Positions 52,900 through 61,571 of a stretch of DNA of 64,000 nt are shown here, piece by piece. Every line of letters starts with the position of its first letter. Within the stretch, counting starts at the first letter, position 1. The DNA is from Amycolatopsis sp. NBC_00345 (GTDB taxonomy: Bacteria; Actinomycetota; Actinomycetes; Mycobacteriales; Pseudonocardiaceae): assembly GCF_036116635.1 (NCBI RefSeq), contig NZ_CP107995.1, forward strand, positions 6,696,001-6,760,000. Direction: 5' to 3'. The notes under the pieces were generated by a model, which had not been told where the DNA came from, made no database searches, and worked only from the letters and a program-made list of their open reading frames with translations. A program made the translations under genes and the position numbers.

Positions 52900-53885
52900 G
52901 CTTTCTCCAGCCGGTAGAGCGATTCGGCGTTGGCGTGGGCGATCTTCTCTTGGTCGTCACGGTCGGGAAGGGTGTGCAGGAAGTCCGTGACGGCCCCGGC
53001 TTCCAAGCGGTGGAAGGGATAGTCCCCGGAGAGCAGAATCCGGTCGACGCTGGTGTAGTCCAGCGCGTGACGGAGCAGCCGCGGGGTCAGCATGCCGCTG
53101 GTCGCGATGTGGATGTTGGTCGCGAAGTAGTCGGCGACCCGCCGCTCGAGGTGGGTGGCGATATTGGACAGGCTGTCGACCCGGTCGAGCGCGAACAGCA
53201 GCATTTCGCCCCAGTGGCCCAGGACGATCTGCAGGTCCGGGTGGCGGTCGAAGGTGCCGCGCACGATCAGGCGGAGCGCCGCGAGCCCGGCCTCGATGTG
53301 CCAGCCCCAGCCGAAAGTGGCCAGCGCGAGGTCGAGCGGCGGTTCGAGCCCGCGGTAGGACGCCTCCCGCACCGCGTTCGGGGGAATCTGCGGGTGGACG
53401 AACACGGGCCGCCCCAAGCCGGCGGCGGTCGCGAGCAGCTCGTCGTACGCGGGGTCGTCCAGCGGGCGATCCCCGCTGCGGCCGTAGGACATGATCCCGA
53501 CGTGGCCGGGCAGGTCCGCGGTGCGCAGGAGCTCGGCCACCGCCGCGTCCGGGTCAGGCATCGGCAACGTGGTCATCGCCCTCAGCCGGGCCGGATGACG
53601 GCTGACCGCCTCGGCGGCCCGGTCGTTCGCGTCGCGGCTCAGCGCCACCGCCTCGGCGGCCGGGAGCCCGTGCGCCCCCGGCGGGGCGATCGAGAGGATC
53701 TGGACGTCGACGCCCGCCGCGTCCATCGCTTCGATCCGCTGGTCGCCGATGTCGAACAGACGCGCCGGGATGTCACCCCGGTCGTTCAGGACCACGCTCG
53801 GGTCCCGCACCTGCGCGGGCTGCGCTCGTAGCGCCTGGTCGATTTCCGGGGTGGTCCAGTGCTCTTCGATGGCGACGACTCTCAT
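52896..53885 (-). CDS. Amidohydrolase-2 family protein (decarboxylase-like)
   Basis: 329 aa from ATG 53885 with AAAGGAG. TIM-barrel amidohydrolase of the ACMSD/gamma-resorcylate decarboxylase group: N-terminal IEEHW (the DxHxH position reads EEH), FVHPQIPP, LGHWGEML and the catalytic-Asp strand LLSGDYPF. Metal-dependent decarboxylation or hydrolysis of an aromatic or lactone substrate is likely. First gene of a two-gene operon with an SDR, divergent from the TetR gene at 53955 across overlapping palindromes. Confidence 0.87.
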   Translation of the reverse strand: MRVVAIEEHWTTPEIDQALRAQPAQVRDPSVVLNDRGDIPARLFDIGDQRIEAMDAAGVDVQILSIAPPGAHGLPAAEAVALSRDANDRAAEAVSRHPARLRAMTTLPMPDPDAAVAELLRTADLPGHVGIMSYGRSGDRPLDDPAYDELLATAAGLGRPVFVHPQIPPNAVREASYRGLEPPLDLALATFGWGWHIEAGLAALRLIVRGTFDRHPDLQIVLGHWGEMLLFALDRVDSLSNIATHLERRVADYFATNIHIATSGMLTPRLLRHALDYTSVDRILLSGDYPFHRLEAGAVTDFLHTLPDRDDQEKIAHANAESLYRLEKA

Positions 53886-53908
53886 CAAGCTCCTTTGGCT
53901 CATCTTCT

Positions 53909-53943
53909 GTTGAGTGAATCTACAGGTTCGCTCAACACCTGTA
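53909..53943. promoter_or_regulatory. Two overlapping palindromes, TetR operator region
   Basis: GTTGAGTGAA (53909-53918) / TTCGCTCAAC (53927-53936), one mismatch, and TACAGGT (53921-53927) / ACCTGTA (53937-53943), perfect. They interleave in the 69-bp gap between divergent genes. Confidence 0.65.
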
Positions 53944-53954
53944 AAGTCAACTGA

Positions 53955-54500
53955 GTGGATGAACCGAAGACGCGCGCGGCCAAGCGGGCCGCCACCGCGC
54001 AACGCATTCTCGAAGCCGCACAAGCCGAATTCGGCGAACACGGCCGCGAGGGGACGACCGTGCGCGCGATCGCGCAGCGCGCCCAGGTCGACCCCTCGCT
54101 GGTCATTCAGCACTACGGCACGAAAAACGACCTCTTCGCCATCGCGACCCAGCTGCCCAGCGAAAGCACGGACGACAACGTCGCCGAGCACCTCAGCGAC
54201 GTCCTCGACGTCCGCCTGAGCGAGCTACCGCCGGAAACCCGCGCGCTCGTGCGGTCGATGCTCACCACGCCGGAAGCAACCCAGGCGATGCGGGACTTCC
54301 TCAACGAGCGGGTCACCAATCTCGCCCGCACCAGCAAGCACGACGACGCCGACCTCCAAGCCGCGCTGACCGTCAGCAGCATCCTGGGCCTCACGATCGC
54401 GCGGCACTTCCTCAAGCTCGACGCGCTCGCGGAGATCTCCGAGGCACAGCTCGAAACAACCGTCCGGCCCTGGCTGACCCCCCGGCGGCCTACAGCTTGA
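53955..54500 (+). CDS. TetR-family regulator
   Basis: 181 aa from GTG 53955; no strong ribosome site. HTH RILEAAQAEFGEHGREGTTVRAIAQRAQVDPSLVIQHYGTKNDLFAIA (residues about 17-64), with the C-terminal domain of the common TetR_C_17-like helical type. It is divergent from the amidohydrolase/SDR operon and probably represses it. The 3' end overlaps the convergent alpha/beta hydrolase by 11 bp. Confidence 0.9.
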   Translation: MDEPKTRAAKRAATAQRILEAAQAEFGEHGREGTTVRAIAQRAQVDPSLVIQHYGTKNDLFAIATQLPSESTDDNVAEHLSDVLDVRLSELPPETRALVRSMLTTPEATQAMRDFLNERVTNLARTSKHDDADLQAALTVSSILGLTIARHFLKLDALAEISEAQLETTVRPWLTPRRPTA

Positions 54501-55212
54501 GCAGCAGCTCGCTGAGCTCGGCCGGCATGGTGATCATGCAGTCGTGGCCGGTCGGCAGCTCCCGCACCTGGGCCGGGGAGCCGTTGGGCTGGATCGCGGG
54601 CACGGGCCGTCGGACGACACCCGCCGGCTTCGCGCCGACACAGTGGATGTGCGTGCGCGGGATGGCGTTCGCGGCCGGGTTGTCCAGCCGGACCGGCTGC
54701 TGCAGGCAGAGCACCGGCTGATCGGAGAGCATCCCGCGCAGCCAGGCCACGTCCGCCGGGTCGGTCACCCCGAACAGGCCGAACGGCGCCGGCTGCTCCG
54801 GCAGCGGCGGAATCCGCCAGCCGGTGCCGGACTCGGCGGAGCGGTCGATCATGATCTGGGACACGGGCTGGACGTCGACCGCGGTCTCGCCGTCCTCCGG
54901 GACCATCGCGTCGAGGTACACCAGGTGCGCGATCCGGTCCGGAACCCGGTTGACGACCGAGGAGATGACCAGGCCCGCGTAGCTGTGACCGACGAGGATC
55001 ACGTCGGTCAGGTCTTCGTCCTCGATCAGCGTGACGACGTCGTCGACGTGGGTGTCGAGCCCCACCTCGGGGCTGAGCAGATGCGCCTTCTCGCCGTAGC
55101 CGGTCAGCGACGGCGTGAGCACCCGATGCCCGGTCGACTCCAGCAGCGGCGCCACCCGCTCCCAGGCCCGGCCACTGTGCCAAGCGCCGTGGACCAGCAG
55201 AAATGTAGACAT
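54490..55212 (-). CDS. Alpha/beta hydrolase (esterase-like)
   Basis: 240 aa from ATG 55212. N-terminal FLLVHGAWHSGRAWERVAPLL (oxyanion hole), nucleophile elbow VGHSYAGLV (Ser near 98), His in LPTGHDCM. It belongs to the small cytosolic carboxylesterase/hydroxynitrile-lyase-like group. It is divergent from the HxlR gene at 55373, with a GGTTCCCA/TGGGAACC operator between. It is the full-length counterpart of the truncated hydrolase stub at 35840. Confidence 0.88.
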   Translation of the reverse strand: MSTFLLVHGAWHSGRAWERVAPLLESTGHRVLTPSLTGYGEKAHLLSPEVGLDTHVDDVVTLIEDEDLTDVILVGHSYAGLVISSVVNRVPDRIAHLVYLDAMVPEDGETAVDVQPVSQIMIDRSAESGTGWRIPPLPEQPAPFGLFGVTDPADVAWLRGMLSDQPVLCLQQPVRLDNPAANAIPRTHIHCVGAKPAGVVRRPVPAIQPNGSPAQVRELPTGHDCMITMPAELSELLLKL

Positions 55213-55262
55213 GGTTGGCACGATCTTCCTGTTCGAGGCGCGGTAGCGCACGGAAAACTAGC

Positions 55263-55297
55263 GGTTCCCATTAGAAACTCGGTACTCTTTGGGAACC
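55263..55297. promoter_or_regulatory. HxlR operator
   Basis: GGTTCCCA (55263-55270) and TGGGAACC (55290-55297), perfect 8-bp arms, 19-bp spacer, between the divergent hydrolase and HxlR genes. Confidence 0.65.
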
Positions 55298-55372
55298 ACA
55301 ACCATGGTGGCCGCCCGGTGCCGCCTGGGGCAATACGGCACATTCCCGTGCCTCGGTTCCTTGGAGGTAACC

Positions 55373-55756
55373 ATGACCACGCCGCAGGCCGACCAGGGAA
55401 CCGAGTGCCGGTCACGGGTCGTGCTCGGCATCGTCGGGGACAAGTGGTCGCTACTGGTCGTGCGCACCCTCAGGCTGGGGCCGCGCCGTTTCACCGAGCT
55501 GAAGCGCGAAATCGACGGCATCAGCCAGCGCATGCTCACCGTCACGCTGCGCAGCCTGGAACGTGACGGCATCCTGACGCGGACCGTCCACAATGTCATG
55601 CCGCCCCACGTCAGCTACGAGCTCACACCCATGGGCAGGACCCTCCGCGAAGCCACCGCGCCCCTGCTGGAATGGAGCATCGCCCACCTGGAACGCATCG
55701 ACGCCGCCCGCACCGAATACGACGCGCGCGCGGATACCTTGCCCAATAGCCCCTAA
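55373..55756 (+). CDS. HxlR-family winged-helix regulator
   Basis: 127 aa from ATG 55373 with GGAGGTAA. Cys in GTECRSRVVLGIVGDKWSLL, then RFTELKREIDGISQRMLTVTL and YELTPMGRTL. It is divergent from the alpha/beta hydrolase, its likely target. The stop overlaps the convergent aldo/keto reductase gene by 4 bp. Fourth HxlR in the window; all four keep an N-terminal Cys. Confidence 0.9.
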   Translation: MTTPQADQGTECRSRVVLGIVGDKWSLLVVRTLRLGPRRFTELKREIDGISQRMLTVTLRSLERDGILTRTVHNVMPPHVSYELTPMGRTLREATAPLLEWSIAHLERIDAARTEYDARADTLPNSP

Positions 55757-56646
55757 CCGAGCGGGACTTCGCTGGAACGGGACTCGATAGCGTCGAGCGT
55801 GGCCAGAACCGCGTCGTCAAAAGCGATCTCGCCGACGGCCATATTGGCTTCCAGGTGAGTGGCATCGGCGGTGCCGGGAATGAGCAGCACGTTCGGGGCG
55901 TGGTGCAGCAGCCAGGCGAGGCCGACCTGGGACGGCGTGACGCCCAGCGACCCGGCCACAGCGTGCACCGCCGGCTCGTCGGTCGCCTTGGGCACTCCCG
56001 GGAAACCGCCGCCGAGTGGGAAAAACGGCACCCAGGCGATTTCTTCGGCGACGCACAGCCGCAGCAGTTCCTCGTCGTCGCGGGAGACGATGCTGTAGGC
56101 GTTCTGCACGCAGGCGATACCGGCCGGGCGGGCGCGGCGCAGGCCGTCGAGGGTGACGCAGCTCAGCCCGATCGCGCCGATCTTGCCCTCGTCGCGCAGG
56201 GCGGTCATCACCGCGAGCTGATCGTCGAGGTCGACCACCTGGTCGCCTTCGGGACGCAGGCCGGGACCGGAGTCGAGGCGGCGGAGGTTCACCACCGGAA
56301 GCCGGTCGACGCCGAGGCTGCGCAGGTTGGCCTCGACGCTGGCCCGCAGCTGCTCGGGCCGCTGCGCCACGCGTAACGGCAGCCGTCCGCCCGGGTTGGG
56401 GTCGGCGCCGACCTTCGTGACGACCAGAACGTCGTCCTCGGGGCGCAGCGTTTCGCGGATCACCTCGTTGGCGAAGCCAAAACCGTAGAACTCCGCGGTG
56501 TCCACGTGATTCACGCCCAGCTCGACCGCGCGGCGCAGCAACGCGACGGCCTCGTCGCGACGGTCGGACAGGCGGCCGAACTGAGCCGCGCCATAACCGA
56601 CCCGGGACACGGTGCGGCCGGCGAACGAAGCAGTAGCAGTGGTCAT
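55753..56646 (-). CDS. Aldo/keto reductase
   Basis: 297 aa from ATG 56646. AKR barrel with Asp/Tyr in VDTAEFYG and Lys in VVTKVG; the usual catalytic His position reads VVNLRRLD (Asn), as in one AKR subgroup, which may lower or change reductase activity. NADPH-site residues are in LLIPGTADATHLEAN. It is divergent from the TetR gene at 56802 with a pair of TGACAG operators between them, so it is probably under its control. Confidence 0.88.
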   Translation of the reverse strand: MTTATASFAGRTVSRVGYGAAQFGRLSDRRDEAVALLRRAVELGVNHVDTAEFYGFGFANEVIRETLRPEDDVLVVTKVGADPNPGGRLPLRVAQRPEQLRASVEANLRSLGVDRLPVVNLRRLDSGPGLRPEGDQVVDLDDQLAVMTALRDEGKIGAIGLSCVTLDGLRRARPAGIACVQNAYSIVSRDDEELLRLCVAEEIAWVPFFPLGGGFPGVPKATDEPAVHAVAGSLGVTPSQVGLAWLLHHAPNVLLIPGTADATHLEANMAVGEIAFDDAVLATLDAIESRSSEVPLG

Positions 56647-56669
56647 GAGGCCAACGTACGGCCATGAAC

Positions 56670-56733
56670 TGACAGATGTCAACTTCTGTCATTCGTACAC
56701 AGCTGACGGTCTGACAGAGTTTGACATCTGTCA
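56670..56733. promoter_or_regulatory. Paired inverted TetR operators
   Basis: TGACAGATGTCAACTTCTGTCA (22 bp, 56670-56691) and TGACAGAGTTTGACATCTGTCA (56712-56733) are inverted copies of each other (20 of 22). Each contains TGACAnnTGTCA-like dyads. They lie between divergent AKR and TetR genes. Confidence 0.7.
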
Positions 56734-56801
56734 TACTGTCGACCTACGTTCGTCCCGAGGGGATCCGGCCTGGTAGCCAGCCGTCCCGAGAAGGAGGCCT
56801 C

Positions 56802-57389
56802 ATGCGCCGGGAGCCACTCGACCCGGAGACGATCGTGTCGGCCACCGAGGACGTGCTGCGCCGCCACGGCCCGGAAAAGGCCACGGTGCTCGACGTCGCG
56901 CGGGTCCTCGGCGTGAGCCACGGGAGTGTGTACCGGCATTTTCCGTCCAAGGCCGCCCTGCGCGAGGCCGTGATCCAGCGCTGGCTCGACCGGTCGCGAG
57001 AGGACTTCGCCGCGCCGGTCCAGGACGCCGAGCTGCCCCCGCCCGACCGGTTGCGCGGCCTGCTCACCACCATGTTCACCACGAAATGGGCCAAGGCGCA
57101 GGAAGACCCGGAGCTGTTCGCGACCTTCCAGGTGCTGGCGACGGAGCACAGCGCCGTGTCGTCCGCCCACGTCGGCGCGCTGCTCGCCCGGCTCCGCGCC
57201 GTCGTCGTCGACGGCATCAGCAGTGGCGACTTCGCCGACGGCGACCCGGACGTGCTCGCGCGAGCCATTTTTGACGCCACCGGCCGTTTCCACAGTCCGT
57301 CGCACGCCGCGGAGTGGCGCTCCCCCGAGATCAAGGCGGAGTCCGAAGCGGTCGTCGCGCTCATCCTCGACGGCCTCCGGGCCCGGTAG
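56802..57389 (+). CDS. TetR-family regulator
   Basis: 195 aa from ATG 56802 with AAGGAGG. HTH TIVSATEDVLRRHGPEKATVLDVARVLGVSHGSVYRHFPSKAALREAV (residues about 8-55), C-terminal domain of the YbzH/TetR_C_7-like type (TKWAKAQEDPELFATFQVLA). It is divergent from the aldo/keto reductase and likely its repressor. The stop abuts the broken end of the MHS transporter pseudogene on the other strand. Confidence 0.9.
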   Translation: MRREPLDPETIVSATEDVLRRHGPEKATVLDVARVLGVSHGSVYRHFPSKAALREAVIQRWLDRSREDFAAPVQDAELPPPDRLRGLLTTMFTTKWAKAQEDPELFATFQVLATEHSAVSSAHVGALLARLRAVVVDGISSGDFADGDPDVLARAIFDATGRFHSPSHAAEWRSPEIKAESEAVVALILDGLRAR

Positions 57390-58370
57390 TCACCGAAGCT
57401 TGAGGCGATCACGATCACGATCAGGCTGGCCACGCTGACCGCCGCCGCGAACATCACCCAGAACGCGGGCGACTTCGGGTCACCGGTGGTGCCGACCAGC
57501 CAGGCCGAGGCCAGCGGGGTCAGGCCGCCGAAGATCGCGACGCCGATGTTGTAGCCCAAGGACATCCCGGTAGCGCGTGTTTCCGTGGGGAAGAGGTCAC
57601 CCATCAACGAAGCCATCGGCCCGTAGTACGCGGCCTTCAGGATGGACAGGAAACCCACCGCGGCAAGCAGAACTCCCAGCGCCGGGGCGACCACGATCGC
57701 CGCGAACCCGGTGGAACCCGGCAGTCCCAGGGTTTTGATGGTGTAGGTCGGGATGTAGGTGATGAGGTAGACGATGCAGGTGGAAACGGCGAGGGTGCCC
57801 ATGGTGAGCACCACCCGGGTCTTCTGCGTTTTCATGATCGTCCGCACCGGTTTGACCACCACGCCGGTCTCCTGCCAGGCGGCGAATTCCGGCGATTCCG
57901 GGACGTGGCGCCGGATGTAGAGGCCGGCCGGGCCGATCAGCAGGCCGACGAGGAAGGGAATCCGGAATCCCCAGGAGTCCAGCTGCTGGTCGGTGAGCGT
58001 GCTGGTCAACACCGTTCCCACGGCCGCCGCCAGCAGCGTTGACACCGATTGGGTGGTGAACTGCCAGCTCGCCGCGAAACCCCGCCGGTGCGGGAGGTGC
58101 CAGCAAACCGATGGACGACGCGGGTGGCATCACCGCGATCAGCAACGTGCCGAAGAACATCAGCCCGATCGACAGCGTGAGCGCGGGCTTGCGGCCGGCC
58201 CGGTCCGAGTACGGCCCGATGACCAGGGCGCCGAGCGGGCGTACGAGAAAGGAGACCGCGAAAGTTCCCAAGGGCAGAAGCAAGGAAACACCTGCGTTCC
58301 CGGGCTCGTCCGGCGAGGCTCCCCGGTGCCGCTTGATGCGATGACTTGGTGTTCCTCGCTCATGAGTCAA
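57390..58370 (-). pseudogene. MHS-family (metabolite:H+ symporter) transporter remnant
   Basis: One frame has LLLPLGTFAVSFLVRPLGALVIGPYSDRAGRKPALTL ... SSIGLLAP. Another has RRGFAASWQFTTQSVSTLLAAAVGTVL ... FRIPFLVGLLIGPAGLYIRRHVPESPEF ... FFPTETRATGMSLGYNIGVAIFGG. The first transmembrane helix, about 35-40 residues after GLLAP (the RLIQGFSAGGEFG region) and a proper C-terminal end are missing, and the frame shifts at the internal deletion. Intact homologues import dicarboxylates, citrate, proline-betaine or shikimate. The frame reads antisense through the TetR gene because the native stop is gone. Confidence 0.78.
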
Positions 58371-58388
58371 GCCTTCCCGGAGAGCCCG

Positions 58389-59804
58389 TCAATGGTGGTT
58401 CGGTGCCCAGACAGCGCGAGCGTCGGCGAGATCGCTGTACAAACCGGCCATGATCTGCAGGCCCTCCCGCGAAATCGAAAGCAGGGCGTGTTCGTTCGGC
58501 GCGTGCTGGGCGCAGGCGGGATAGGAGTGCGGGACCCACACCGTGGGCAGGCCGAGGGTGTCGGCGAAAACGTTGTTCGGGATCGAGCCGCCGAGATTCG
58601 GGAGCAGCGCGGGTTTCTTGCCGAGAGTCCGTTCGATGGACCGCAGAACCAGCCCCACCGCCGGGTGATCGGGATCCAGCCGGGTGGCCTGCATGACGTG
58701 CTCGACCTCGACGTCGATGAACGGATAACCGAGGCCGGTCAGGTGTTCTCGCACTTTCCCGGCGAAATCGGTGACGTCGGTGCCGACGACGAACCGGAGT
58801 TGCAGGTGGGCGACCGCGGTGGCGGGGATGGCGTTGACCGGTGCGGCGGGATCACCGGTTCGCATGGCCAGGACCTCGATCGTGTTCCAGGCGATCAGCC
58901 GCTCGATCGGCGTCAGACCGGGCTCGCCCCAGCCCTCGTCGACGGCGGGGCTGTCGGGCCCCTGATCAACGGTGATGTCTTCCAGCGCCGTGCGAACGGC
59001 CGCGGGAATCGGGCCGGGCACAAACGCCTCGATCTTGATCCGGCCGGCCCCATCGACCAGCGAGGAAATCGCCGCGGCGAGCACGGTTCCCGGGTTACGC
59101 AGCACCCCGCCCCAGTTTCCGGAGTGGTGCGAGGATTCACGGAGATCGACGCGGAGCGTGAAGTTCAGTGTCCCCCGTGAGCCGAGGAAGACCGTCGGGC
59201 GCTCGGCGGAGATCCGTGGCCCGTCCGAGCCGAGGAACAGGTCGGCCGCGAGGAGTTCCCGGTTCGCCGCGGCGAATTCGAGCAGTCCGGGGGATCCGGT
59301 CTCTTCACCGCTCTCCAGCAGGAATTTGACGTTGTAACCGAGCCGGCCCCGCGCCGCCAGAGTCTGCTCCAGCGCGGTGATGCAGATGCTGTGCTGGCCC
59401 TTGTTGTCCGCCGTTCCCCGGCCGTAGATCTTGTCGCCCTCGACCTTGAGGGACCACGGATCCAGCCCGGACCGCCACTGGCCGGGATGGGCGTGCTGGA
59501 CGTCGCCGTGCCCATAGAGGAGCACTGCCGGCCCGAGCGGGTCTTCGATCCTGGACGCGACGAGGAACGGGTGCATCGGCGAAACGGGGTTCTCCTTCAA
59601 CTCCACCTCGAATCCCATGTTCGTGAAGACGGGGCCGATCTCGTCCGTGAAATAGCGGACGATGTCACTCGCCCGGTCCGGGTTCTGGCTTTCCGTCGGA
59701 ATCGCGACGCGGCGGGCCAGCGACTCTAGGTACGCACCACTGTCGAGCTGCTCGACGGCTTTTGTTACCGCCAAGTTACGGATTTCGTCCTGTGTTTCCG
59801 ACAT
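58389..59804 (-). CDS. M20-family metallopeptidase (dipeptidase/carnosinase-like)
   Basis: 471 aa. Metal ligands and catalytic residues are visible: YGHGDVQ (His, Asp), GRGTADNKGQ (bridging Asp), LESGEETGS (catalytic Glu and ligand Glu), FLGSDG (Asp), CAQHAPNEH (His). A lid/dimerisation domain occupies about residues 200-370. A cytosolic Zn/Co dipeptidase is likely. The neighbouring MHS remnant and LysR-type gene suggest a former uptake-and-degradation unit for an amino-acid-like compound. Confidence 0.92.
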   Translation of the reverse strand: MSETQDEIRNLAVTKAVEQLDSGAYLESLARRVAIPTESQNPDRASDIVRYFTDEIGPVFTNMGFEVELKENPVSPMHPFLVASRIEDPLGPAVLLYGHGDVQHAHPGQWRSGLDPWSLKVEGDKIYGRGTADNKGQHSICITALEQTLAARGRLGYNVKFLLESGEETGSPGLLEFAAANRELLAADLFLGSDGPRISAERPTVFLGSRGTLNFTLRVDLRESSHHSGNWGGVLRNPGTVLAAAISSLVDGAGRIKIEAFVPGPIPAAVRTALEDITVDQGPDSPAVDEGWGEPGLTPIERLIAWNTIEVLAMRTGDPAAPVNAIPATAVAHLQLRFVVGTDVTDFAGKVREHLTGLGYPFIDVEVEHVMQATRLDPDHPAVGLVLRSIERTLGKKPALLPNLGGSIPNNVFADTLGLPTVWVPHSYPACAQHAPNEHALLSISREGLQIMAGLYSDLADARAVWAPNHH

Positions 59805-59861
59805 CGGTTCTCCTTGGTGCTCACACCGGCGAACTCGGCTGTTCCGACGATTCCACGAGCC

Positions 59862-60747
59862 GCCGGAACCTCACAAGACAGCTCCCCGACTTGGTGCTGC
59901 CGCGGCCCGCAGTCTTTTCGTGTCACCATCGGCGGTGAGCCGCCAGGTCGCCCGGCTCGAGAAGGAGGCCGGGGCGACGTTCTTCGAGCGGGCCCACGCG
60001 GGCGTGCTGCCCACTCCCGCCGGCACCGCGTTCGCCGGCTACGTGCGCCGGGTGCTCCGCGAAACGGCCGCGTGCCTGGACGCGCTGAGCTCGCTGAAGG
60101 GCGAGGTCAAGGTGCTGTCGGTGGCGACCACGAGCGGGCTCATCCACCACCTGGTGCCGAGCGTGTTACGCCGGTTCCGCGCCGGTCATCCGAACGTGAG
60201 CTTCCGGATCGAGATGACCGGCCCGCGCCATGCGAGCCAGCGCGTCCGGCAGGGATCGGTGGACGTGGCGGTCACTTTCACCCTGGCCGACGAGCCGGGC
60301 GTCGAGGTGAATTTCACGGCACCGGCCGAAACCCGGGCCGTGATGAGTCCCGGGCACCCCTTGGCGGCGCGGTCGTCGGTTTCGATCAGGGAGGTCGCCC
60401 GATATCCGCTCGCCCTGCTGCCGCACGGAAATACCAACCGGATTCTGTTCGAGGCATTCTGCCAGCGAAATGAAATACACGTCATGCCGAGCCTCGAATG
60501 CGACAGTCCGGCGGGAACGCTCGAATACCTCCAAGACAGCGACACGATAGCGCTGCTTTCGGAGATAGCCGTGCTCAAGGACCTTTCCGCGGGCACGGTG
60601 GTGGCCGTCAGCCTGGACGAACCGGATCTCGGCTCCCGGTCCCTGCAGGTCCAGACCCGGCAGGCACACGAGCTCGACCCGGTCACCCGGGAATTCGTCG
60701 GCTTCCTGTCCGGTCAGCTCGCTTCTCTGTCCCCCACGGCAAGCTGA
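59862..60747 (+). pseudogene. LysR-type regulator with damaged 5' end
   Basis: The frame from about 59862 contains AAARSLFVSPSAVSRQVARLEKEAGATFFERAHAGVLPTPAG (second half of the LysR HTH) and a complete substrate domain (VLSVATTSGLIHHLVPSVLRRF ... LSGQLASL). Upstream, where helix 1 (LRxFxxVAExGSFTxAA) should be, no frame gives a LysR start; the visible residues are LFRRFHEPPEPHKTAPRLG. There is no start codon with an RBS. Small indels in the first 60 nt are the simplest explanation. It is divergent from the M20 peptidase gene, presumably its former target. Confidence 0.6.
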
Positions 60748-60796
60748 TCTTGCGGTACAAAGGAGCGGATACCAGCCAGGGAAAGGATCTCCCGCC

Positions 60797-61558
60797 ATGA
60801 GCCGTTTTGCCGACCAAGTGGTTGTGGTCACCGGAGGCGGGTCGGGCATCGGCGCCGGGATCGCGCACCGGTTCGCGGCCGAGGGCGCGACCGTGGTCAT
60901 CGCCGGGCGGACGCAGGAGAAGCTGGACAAGGTCGTGGCGGGCAACCCGGCCATCCGCGCCCACGTCGCCGACCTCACCGTGCCGGACGAGATCAACGCC
61001 CTGATCGCCTCCGTCGTCGACGAGCTGGGGCGCCTCGACGTCCTGGTCAACAACGCGGGAGTGCCGTCGCTCGGCACGGTGGAAGCCGTCACCCCCGACC
61101 AGTGGCGCGCGGCGATGGCGATCAACCTCGACGCCGTCTACCACACGAGCCGGGCGTCGATGCCGCATCTGCGCGAGCGCAAGGGATGCATCGTCAACAT
61201 CGGCTCGATGGGCGGCCTTGGCGCCGACTACGGCATGGTCGCCTACAACACGGCCAAGGGCGGGCTGGTGAACCTCACCCGGGCGATGGCGGCGGACCAC
61301 GCCCCCGATGTCCGGGTCAACGCCGTCCACCCCGGCTTCATCCGCGACACCGGGATAACCGGGGGCGTCACCCCCGACATGCCGATCATGCAGGCCTATG
61401 TGCAACGCATCCCGTTCGGCCGCGTCGGCGAAATCGACGAGGTCGCCGGAGTGGTCGCCTTCCTCGCCGGCGAGGACGCGCGTTACCTGACCGGCTTGCA
61501 GATCCCGGTCGACGGCGGCCTCGACGCCACGAACGGCCAGCCCCGCCTCTTCTTCTGA
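60797..61558 (+). CDS. SDR-family oxidoreductase
   Basis: 253 aa. Cofactor motif GGGSGIG (residues about 12-18), LVNNAGV, Ser in NIGSMG, YNTAK, and a C-terminal GLQIPVDGG typical of FabG-like/glucose-dehydrogenase-like SDRs. ATG 60797 has GGAAAGGATC upstream. It is 49 nt after the LysR gene and could be co-transcribed with it. The substrate is unknown. Confidence 0.9.
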   Translation: MSRFADQVVVVTGGGSGIGAGIAHRFAAEGATVVIAGRTQEKLDKVVAGNPAIRAHVADLTVPDEINALIASVVDELGRLDVLVNNAGVPSLGTVEAVTPDQWRAAMAINLDAVYHTSRASMPHLRERKGCIVNIGSMGGLGADYGMVAYNTAKGGLVNLTRAMAADHAPDVRVNAVHPGFIRDTGITGGVTPDMPIMQAYVQRIPFGRVGEIDEVAGVVAFLAGEDARYLTGLQIPVDGGLDATNGQPRLFF

Positions 61559-61571
61559 CCAACGGGCCGGC

